From assembly GCA_026874595.1 (NCBI GenBank), contig CM049314.1, positions 78,853,300-78,917,299 on the forward strand: a stretch of DNA of 64,000 nt, in the 5' to 3' direction. Below the pieces are notes generated by a model. It had not been told where the DNA came from. It saw nothing but the letters and a program-made list of their open reading frames with translations, and searched no databases. Every line of letters starts with the position of its first letter. Position 1 is the first letter of the stretch. Below are positions 39,401-48,183 of the stretch, one piece after another. The DNA comes from Sipunculus nudus (Eukaryota > Annelida > Sipuncula > Golfingiida > Sipunculidae). A program made the position numbers and the translations under genes.

Positions 39401-41583
39401 AGAAAAATGCGTAAGTTTTGAGGTGTTTTCACCGTAAGCAAAGCATAAGCAAAGCGTAAGCAAACTCTAAGCAAAGGAACTGTCTTGATAAATCGTGTTT
39501 GCAACTATTTTCTGAAGAAATAATGTATTATTCGACATCCAGAGAATCTATTTCTGTCGAATATGGTGCAAAATTGTTGAAAAATTGAGGTAAAATATGC
39601 AAAAGGATAAAATAATCCATAATGTCACTTTAAGAAAGTAGCGGATTTTTATAATTGTGGTTTTGATTGAACAATTTTACCCTTAATATTTACATTCCTG
39701 ATCACTAACAGGAACTTTTTTGTAGCCAGGTAAACAGTCTGTGTCCCCATGGGTTATATTTGTGTGTATTTGTGGAAAAATGCTTAAATGAGGTGGTGTT
39801 TTATCGTCAGCAAAGCATAAGCAAAGAATAAGCAAACTGTAAGAAAAGGAACTGTGTCTTGATAAATCATTTTTACATCTATTTTCTAAAGAAATAATGT
39901 ATTATTCTACTTTTCTGTAATATAGTTCTGTCGAATATGGTGTTAACCTGTAGAAAAATTGAGCTAAAATATTTAAAAGGGTCACAAAAATCCACAACGT
40001 TACTTTTATAAAGTATCAGAATTTTCTATTTCTGATTTTGCTTAAACGATTTAACACTTAAATTTTACATTCACCTTCACTGACACGTGCAATTATATAG
40101 CCAGGGAACCAGTCTGTGTCCCTATGGGTCATATTTGTATATATTTATAGAAAAATGCGTAAGTTTTGAGGGGTTTTCACAGTAAGCAAAGCATAAGCAA
40201 AGCGTAAGCAAACTCTAAGCAAAGGAACTGTGTCTTGATAAATCCTTTTTACATCTATTTTCTAAAGAAATAATGTATTATTCTACTTTTCTGTAATATA
40301 GTTCTGTCGAATATTGTATTAAACTGTAGAAAAATTGAGCTAAAATATTCAAAAGGGTCACAAAAAAATCCACAACGTTACTTTTATAAAGTATCAGAAT
40401 TTTCTATTTCTGATTTTGCTTAAACGATTTAACCCTTAAATTTTACATTCACCTTCACTGACACGTGCAGTTATATAGCCAGGGAAGCAGTCTGTGTCCC
40501 TTTGGGTCATATTCGTATATATTTATAGAAAAATGCTTAAATTGTGTGGTGTTTTCATCGTAAGCAAATCATAAGCAAAGAATAAGCAAATTGTAAGCAA
40601 AATAACTGTGTCTTGATAAATCCTTTTTGCATCTATTTTCTGAAGAAATAATGTATTATTCTACTTCCCGGGAATCTATTTCTGTCGAAAACGGTGCCAA
40701 ACTGTAGAAAAATTGAGGTAAAATATGCAAAAGGTTCACAAAAATCCATAATGTCACTCTTATAACGTTTCAGAATTTTCTATTTCTGAATTTGATTAAA
40801 CAATTTTGCCCTTAATATTTAGATGCCTGATCACTAACAGGAACTATTTTGTAGCCAGGTTAACAGTCTGTGTCCCCATGGGTCATATTCGTATATATTT
40901 ATAGAAAAATGCTTAAATTGTGTGGTGTTTTCATCGTAAGCAAAGCATAAGCAAAGCGTAAGCAAACTGTAAGCAAAGGAACTATGTCTTGATAAATCCT
41001 TTTTGCAACTATTTTCAGAAGAAATAATTTATTATATGACTTTTTGGGAACCTATTTCTGTCGAATATGGTGCACAACTGTAGAAAAATTAAGATGAAAT
41101 ATGCAAAAGGTTCACAAAAATCCATAATGTAACTTTAAGAAAGTAGCGGATTTTTATAAATGTGGTTTTGATTGAACAATTTTACCCTAAATATTTAGAT
41201 TCCTGATCACTAACAGGAAATATTTAGTAGCCAGGTAAACAGGTTGTGTCCCTTTGGGTCATATTTGTGTGTATTTGTAGAAAAATGATTAAATTGTGTG
41301 GTGTTTTATCGTGAGCAAAGCATAAGCAAAGAATAAGCAAACTGTAAGCAAAGGAACTGTCTTCATAAATCCTTTTTGCTACTTATTTCTTAAGAAAAAT
41401 GAATTACTCTTCTTCCCGGGTATCTATTTCTGTCGAACATGGTGCAAAACTGTAGAAAAATTGAGGTAAAATATGCAAAAGGGTCACCAAAATCCACAAT
41501 TATACTTTTTTAAAGTATCAGAATTTTCTATATCTGATTTTGCTTAAACGATTTTACCCTTAATTTTTAGATTCACCTTCACT
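29109..41583. repeat. ~12.5-kb satellite block, copy 2
   Basis: Second copy of the block at 11,108-23,207, longer by one 376-bp monomer duplicated near 32.0-32.7 kb. It also has a 2-bp loss near 41,360 (AACTGTCTTCATAAATCC instead of AACTGTGTCTTC). Confidence 0.88.
31984..32735. repeat. Single-monomer tandem duplication (376 bp)
   Basis: Two consecutive monomers carry the same rare variants: AAATCATTTTTAC, ATATGGTGTTAACC, ATATTTAAAAGG and GAGGGGTTTTCACAG. The corresponding place in the sister block (near 13,980-14,340) has one such monomer. This accounts for the 376-bp change of offset between the two ~12-kb blocks. Confidence 0.85.
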
Positions 41584-41686
41584 TACAGGAACTTTTTTGT
41601 AGACAGGTAAACAGTCTGTGTCCCTATGGGTCATATTTGTATATATTTATAGAAAAATGCGTAAGTTTTGAGGTGTTTTCACCGTT
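33806..41686. repeat. 7,881-bp 21-monomer unit, copy 1
   Basis: Matches the sequence beginning at 41,687 at a constant offset of 7,881 bp. Matching sites include the two ATTTTCAGTAGAAATAATT segments, the AGGCAAACAGG variant and the AGACAGGTAAAC site. The left limit is fixed by GTAAGC at 33,804 against GTTAGC at 41,685. A largely complete relative begins near 15,428. Confidence 0.85.
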
Positions 41687-44600
41687 AGCAAAGCATAAGC
41701 AAAGCGTAAGCAAACTCTAAGCAAAGGAACTGTCTTGATAAATCGTGTTTGCAACTATTTTCTGAAGAAATAATGTATTATTCGACATTCAGAGAATCTA
41801 TTTCTGTCGAATATGGTGCACAACTGTTGAAAAATTGAGGTAAAATATGCAAAAGGATAAAAGAATCCATAATGTCACTTTAAGAAAGTAGCGGATTTTT
41901 ATAATTGTGGTTTTGATTGAACAATTTTACCCTTAATATTTACATTCCTGATCACTAACAGGAACTTTTTTGTAGCCAGGTAAACAGTCTGTGTCCCCAT
42001 GGGTTATATTTGTGTGTATTTGTGGAAAAATGCTTAAATTGTGTGGTGTTTTCATCGTAAGCAAAGCATAAGCAAAGAATAAGCAAACTGTAAGTAAAGG
42101 AGCTGTGTCTTGATAAATCCTTTTTACATCTATTTTCTAAAAAAATAATGTATTATTCTACTTTTCTGTAATATAGTTCTGTCGAATATTGTGTTAATCT
42201 GTAGAAAAATTGAGCTAAAATATTCATAAGGGTCACAAAAATCCACAACGTTACTTTTATAAAGTATCAGAATTTTCTATTTCTGATTTTGCTTAAACGA
42301 TTTAACACTTAAATTTTACATTCACCTTAACTGACACGTGCAATTATATAGCCAGGGAAGCAGTCTGTGTCCCTATGGGTCATATTCGTATATATTTATA
42401 GAAACATGCTTAAATTGTGTGGTGTTTTCATCGTAAGCAAATCATAAGCAAAGCGTAAACAAACTGTAAGCAAAGGAACTGTGTCTTCATAAATCCTTTT
42501 TGCATACATTTTCTTAAGAAATAATGTGTTATTCTACTTCCCGGGAATCTTTTTCTGTCGAATATGGTGCAAAACTGTAGAAAAATTGAGGCAAAAATAT
42601 GCAAAAGGATTAAAAAATCCATAATTTCGCATTATGAAAGTAGCGGATTTTTATAATTGTGGTTTTGACTGAACAATTTTACCCATAATATTTAGATTCC
42701 TCATCACTTACAGGAACTTTTTTGTAGACAGGTAAACAGTCTGTGTCCCTATGGGTCATATTTGTGTGTATTTGTGGAAAAATGCTTAAATTGTGTGGTG
42801 TTTTCATCGTAAGCAAAGCATAAGCAAAGAATAAGCAAACTGTAAGCAAAAGAACTGTGTCTCGATAAATCCTTTTTGCATCTATTTTCTGAAGAAATAA
42901 TGTATTATTCTACTTCCCGGGAATCTAATTCTGTCGAAAATGGTGCAAAATTGTAGAAAAGTTGAGGTAAAATATGCAAAAGGTTCACAAAAATCCAATA
43001 TGTCACTCTTATAACGTTTCAGAATTTTCTATTTCTGAATTTGATTGAACAATTTTGCCCTTAATATTTAGATTCCTGATCACAAACAGGAACTATTTTG
43101 TTGCTAGGTAAACAGTCTGTGTCCCCATGGGTTATATTCGTATATATTTAAAGAAAAATGCTTAAATTGTGTGGTGTTTTCATCGTAAGCAAAGCATAAG
43201 CAAAGCGTAAGCAAACTGTAAGCAAAGGAACTGTATCTTGATAAATCCTTTTTGCAACTATTTTCAGAAGAAGTAATGTATTATTTGACTTTCAGGGAAC
43301 CTATTAATGTCGAATATGGTGCAAAACTGTAGAAAAATTAAGATGAAATATGCAAAAGGATCACAAAAATCCATAATGTAACTTTAAGAAAGTAGCGGAT
43401 TTTTATAATTGTGTTTTTGATTGAACAATTTTACCCTTAATATTTAGATTCCTGATCACTAACAGGAAATATTTTGTAGCCAGGCAAACAGGTTGTGTCC
43501 CTTTGGGTCATATTTGTGTTAATTTGAAGAAAAATGCTTAAATTGTGTGGTGTTTTATCGTGAGCAAAGCATAAGCAAAGAATAAGCAAACTGTAAGCAA
43601 AGGAACTGTGTCTTCATAAATCCTTTTGCAACCTGTTTCTTAAGAAATAATGAATTACTCTTCTTCCCGGATCTCTATTTTTGTCGAACATGGTGCAACA
43701 CTGTAGAAAAATTGAGGTAAAATATGCAAAAGGGTCACCAAAATCCACAATGTTACTTTTTTAAAGTATCAGAATTTTCTATATCTGATTTTGCTTAAAC
43801 GATTTTACCCTTATTTTTTAGATTCACCTTCACTGACAGGTGCAATTATATAGCCAGGGAACCAGTCTGTGTTCCTATGGGTCATATTTGTATATATTTA
43901 TAGAAAAATGCGTAAGTTTTGAGGTGTTTTCACCGTAAGCAAAGCATAAGCAAAGCGTAAGCAAACTCTAAGCAAAGGAACTGTGTCTTGATAAATCCTT
44001 TTTACATCTATTTTCTAAAGAAATAATGTATTATTCTACTTTTCTGTAATAAAGTTCTGTCGAATATTGTATTAAACTGTAGAAAAATTGAGCTAAAATA
44101 TTCAAAAGGGTCACAAAAATCCACAACGTTACTTTTATAAAGTATCTGAATTTTCTATTTCTGATTTTGCTTAAACGATTTAACCCTTAAATTTTACATT
44201 CACCTTCACTGACACGTGCAAATATATAGCCAGGGAAGCAGTCTGTGTCCCTATGGGTCATATTCGTATATATTTATAGAAAAATGCTTAAATTGTGTGG
44301 TGTTTTCATCGTAAGCAAAGCATAAGCAAAGAATAAGCAAACTGTGAGCAAAAGAACTGTGTCTTGATAAATCCTTTTTGCATCTATTTTCTGAAGAAAT
44401 AATGTCTTATTCTTCTTCCCGGGAATCTATTTCTGTCGAAAACGGTGCAAAACTGTAGAAAAATTGAGGTAAAATATGCAAAAGGTTCACAAAAATCCAT
44501 AATGTCACTCTTATAACGTTTCAGAATTTTCTATTTCTGAATTTGATTAAACAATTTTGCCCTTAATATTTAGATTCCTGATCACTAACAGGAACTATTT

Positions 44601-47233
44601 TGTAGCCAGGTTAACAGTCTGTGTCCCCATGGGTCATATTCGTATATATTTATAGAAAAATGCTTAAATTGTGTGGTGTTTTCATCGTAAGCAAAGCATA
44701 AGCAAAGCGTAAGCAAACTGTAAGCAAAGGAACTATGTCTTGATAAATCCTTTTTGCAACTATTTTCAGTAGAAATAATTTATTATTTGACTTTTTGGGA
44801 ACCTATTCCTGTCGAATATGGTGCACAACTGTAGAAAAATTAAGATGAAATATGCAAAAGGATCACAAAAATCCATAATGTAACTTTAAGAAAGTAGCGG
44901 ATTTTTATAAATGTGGTTTTGATTGAACAATTTTACCCTTAATATTTAGATTCCTGATCACTAACAGGAAATATTTTGTAGCCAGGTAAACAGGTTGTGT
45001 CCCTTTGGGTCATATTTGTGTGTATTTGTAGAAAATGCTTAAATTGTGTGGTGTTTTATCGTAAGCAAAGCATAAGCAAAGAATAAGCAAACTGTAAGCA
45101 AAGAAACTGTGTCTTCATAAATCCTTTTTGCTACTTATTTCTTAAGAAATAATGAATTACTCTTCTTCCCGGGTATCTATTTCTGTCGAACATGGTGCAA
45201 AACTGTAGAAAAGTTGAGGTAAAATATGCAAAAGGGTGACCAAAATCCACAATTTTACTTTTTTAAAGTATCAGAATTTTCTATATCTGATTTTGCTTAA
45301 ACGATTTTACCCTTAATTTTTAGATTCACCTTCACTTACAGGAACTTTTTTGTAGACAGGTAAACAGTCTGTGTCCCTATGGGTCATATTTGTATATATT
45401 TATAGAAAAATGCGTAAGTTTTGAGGGGTTTTCACCGTAAGCAAAGCATAAGCAAAGCGTAAGCAAACTCTAAGCAAAGGAACTGTGTCTTGATAAATCC
45501 TTTTTACATCTATTTTCTAAAGAAATAATGTATTATTCTACTTTTCTGTAATATAGTTCTGTCGAATATTGTATTAAACTGTAGAAAAATTGAGCTAAAA
45601 TATTCAAAAGGGTCACAAAAATCCACAACGTTACTTTTATAAAGTATCAGAATTTTCTATTTCTGATTTTGCTTAAACGATTTAACCCTTAAATTTTACA
45701 TTCACCTTTACTGACACGTCCAAATATATAGCCAGGGAAGCAGTCTGTGTCCCTATGGGTCATATTCGTATATATTTATAGAAAAATCCTTAAATTGTGT
45801 GGTGTTTTCATCGTAAGCAAAGCATAAGCAAAGAATAAGCAAATTGTAAGCAAAAGAACTGTGTCTTGATAAATCCTTTTTGCATCTATTTTCTGAAGAA
45901 ATAATGTGTTATTCTACTTCCCGGGAATCTATTTCTGTCGAAAACGGTGCCAAACTGTAGAAAAATTGAGGTAAAATATGCAAAAGGTTCACAAAAATCC
46001 ATAATGTCACTCTTATAACGTTTCAGAATTTTCTATTTCTGAATTTGATTAAACAATTTTGCCCTTAATATTTAGATTCCCGATCACTAACAGGAACTAT
46101 TTTGTAGCCAGGTTAACAGTCTGTTTCCCCATGGGTCATATTCGTATATATTTATAGAAAAATGCTTAAATTGTGTGGTGTTTTCATCGTAAGCAAAGCA
46201 TAAGCAAAGCGTAAGCAAACTGTAAGCAAAGGAACTATGTCTTGATAAATCCTTTTTGCAACTATTTTCAGAAGAAATAATTTATTATATGACTTTTTGG
46301 GAACCTATTTCTGTCGAATATGGTGCTCAACTGTAGAAAAATTAAGATGAAATATGCAAAAGGTTCACAAAAATCCATAATGTAACTTTAAGAAAGTAGC
46401 GGATTTTTATAAATGTGGTTTTGATTGAACAATTTTACCCTTAATATTTAGATTCCTGATCACTAACAGGAAATATTTTGTAGCCAGGTAAACAGGTTGT
46501 GTCCCTTTGGGTCATATTTGTGTGTATTTGTAGAAAAATGCTTAAATTGTGTGGTGTTTTATCGTAAGCAAAGCATAAGCAAAGAATAAGCAAACTGTAA
46601 GCAAAGGAACTGTGTCTTCATAAATTCTTTTTGCAACTATTTTCAGAAGAAATAATTTATTATTTGACTTTTTGGGAACCTATTCCTGTCGAATATGGTG
46701 CACAACTGTAGAAAAATTAAGATGAAATATGCAAAAGGATCACAAAAATCCATAATGTAACTTTAAGAAAATAGCGGATTTTTATAAATGTGGTTTTGAT
46801 TGAACAATTTTACCCTTAATATTTACATTTCTGATCACTAACAGGAAATATTTTGTAGCCAGGTAAACAGGTTGTGTCCCTTTGGGTCATATTTGTGTGT
46901 ATTTGTAGAAAAATGCTTAAATTGTGTGGTGTTTTATCGTGAGCAAAGCATAAGCAAAGAAAAAGCAAACTGTAAGCAAAGAAACTGTGTCTTCATAAAT
47001 CCTTTATGCTACTTATTTCTTAAGAAATAATGAATTACTCTTCTTCCCGGGTATCTATTTCTGTCGAACATGGTGCAAAACTGTAGAAAAATTGAGGTAA
47101 AATATGCAAAAGGGTCACCAAAATCCACAATTTTACTTTTTTAAAGTATCAGAATTTTCTATATCTGATTTTGCTTAAACGATTTTACCCTTAATTTTTA
47201 GATTCACCTTCACTTACAGGAACTTTTTTGTAG

Positions 47234-47237
47234 ACAG
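47234..47237. repeat. Target site duplication ACAG, left of element copy 1
   Basis: ACAG precedes the LTR terminus TGTTACGG and is repeated at 51,205-51,208. The undisturbed site TGTAGACAGGTAAAC is seen at equivalent positions, for example 39,348-39,362. Confidence 0.9.
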
Positions 47238-47284
47238 TGTTACGGTCCCTTTTCACACCAAACAACTCAGGCCGAACCGTAACA
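47238..47284 (-). repeat. U5-end inverted repeat in the LTR
   Basis: TGTTACGGT (47,238-47,246) and ACCGTAACA (47,276-47,284) form a perfect 9-bp inverted repeat spanning 47 bp at the LTR edge. In the 5' LTR this hairpin would lie directly before the primer-binding site. Confidence 0.8.
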
Positions 47285-47630
47285 CATATACTCAGACACG
47301 TTCTCTTCAAATGAATACGTAACCAAAATATGGGTGCAAAAACAGTACTATATTACTAGATTACAATATTTACAATCGTACACAAATAATATAATAGTCA
47401 ATACATAACGTAATTTATAACCAAGTCTCTGACGAAAACTGAGTCTCTAAATAACGAACTGTAACGAAATACTTAACTGAATCCGGTATACGAGAAACTG
47501 AAGTCCATCATCAACACATAATTCGGGCACACACAAAACTGAAGTCCTGTATTAATCCATGTGGCACCAAACAAACATAAAGTCTCTCCTCTTCCTAAAT
47601 AATAAAGTTCATGGCGTGGTTCGTGGCATT

Positions 47631-47670
47631 CCGTGGGCTTGGGGACCAAGAGCCCACGGTCACGGTCCCC
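47631..47670 (-). repeat. Interleaved inverted repeats in the LTR
   Basis: Stem 1 is CCGTGGGCT (47,631-47,639) with AGCCCACGG (47,651-47,659). Stem 2 is GGGGACC (47,641-47,647) with GGTCCCC (47,664-47,670). Stem 2 uses the loop of stem 1, so the two are alternative hairpins or a partial pseudoknot. The same 40 bp is in all four LTRs. Confidence 0.75.
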
Positions 47671-47843
47671 GGGGAAAACTGTAACGTGGCGTAGTAAAGT
47701 CAATAGTCCCCCTCGTACTGCAGGCGAGTTCGTTTTATAGGTTTTCAACAATGGGTGAAAACCGCAGAAGTTTGTGGTTTTGCTTGAGAGAAACGATAGC
47801 GCCGGCAGAACTGCAAAACCAGTACTGAATGGTCCAAGAATAG

Positions 47844-47850
47844 TTTTTAT
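47844..47850 (-). promoter_or_regulatory. TATA-like box in LTR (weak)
   Basis: Reads ATAAAAA on the minus strand, about 120 bp from the U3 start, where an LTR promoter would be plausible. The counterpart in the 5' LTR is 51,078-51,084. AT-rich matches are easy to find by chance. Confidence 0.3.
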
Positions 47851-47970
47851 GTTTTCTCAAGGCGCGTCAGTAGTCACTGATAGCGGGGTGGATCCATAAG
47901 CGTGGAAACGGGGGCGGCCACACCACTTCGTGGCGCCATCCTCCGATGTCCGGGTGACGTCCATGCAACA

Positions 47971-47981
47971 CCCCCACCCTT
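47971..47981 (-). other. Polypurine tract, element copy 1
   Basis: Reads AAGGGTGGGGG in sense, immediately before the 3' LTR start TGTTGCATGG. This is the usual place for the plus-strand DNA primer. It confirms that the element runs right to left. Confidence 0.9.
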
Positions 47982-48183
47982 AAAAGAAAGCAGGTAAGGA
48001 GAGCAAAGCATTAGCACTGTATGACGAGTATATGAGTAGTTTGACATCTTAAGCATTAGTTTATGCTTCTTACAGCTAATTAATTATCATCACAAATAGT
48101 ATAATCAGCAATATCTTAATACATGTAATATATGTAATACAACTCTTCCAAAGGACAAAACATGTCCGAGGCTATAACAAGAG

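Larger units (their letters stand above)
1..47237. repeat. Satellite array, block 1 (~375-bp monomers)
   Basis: About 126 head-to-tail monomers of 374-377 bp. A convenient phase marker is TGTGTCCCTATGGGTC, seen at base 1 and again near 375, 750 and so on. Each monomer contains, in order: this marker, an AT-rich stretch, a cluster of TAAGCAAA motifs, AAGAAATAATG, a CTTCCCGGG or CTTTTCTGTAA segment, TTCTGTCGAA, a GTAGAAAAATTGAG block, AAAATCCA, and a dyad ending in GTAGCCAGG. Several monomer families differ by about 10-25% and recur in fixed order, giving higher-order repeats. No host gene is visible. The ~64-codon minus-strand open frames that recur here are monomer sequence, not genes. The monomer length is about twice a nucleosome repeat, which would suit a structural satellite, but centromeric or other function cannot be read from sequence. 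Confidence 0.97.
47238..47970 (-). repeat. 3' LTR of element copy 1
   Basis: 733 bp starting TGTTACGG and ending GCAACA on the plus strand. It matches 50,472-51,204 over its whole length by eye. The plus-strand left end is the U5 end in sense orientation. It is richer in GC than the satellite and contains two interleaved inverted repeats (47,631-47,670). A 92-codon minus-strand frame inside is not supported as a gene. Confidence 0.95.

Noticed and set aside
47238-47284. Small inverted-repeat (MITE-like) element TGTTACGG...CCGTAACA
   Set aside because: The 47-bp inverted repeat is inside the LTR, and the target duplication flanks the whole 3,967-bp element instead.
47473-47751. 92-codon minus-strand ORF in every LTR
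   Set aside because: It spans LTR sequence with no recognisable domain and is present four times only because the LTR is. There is no start-context or homology support.
47874-48056. 60-codon minus-strand ORF crossing the 3' LTR boundary and polypurine tract
   Set aside because: It spans the polypurine tract and U3 end, which are explained as retrotransposon control sequences; the frame is short and featureless.
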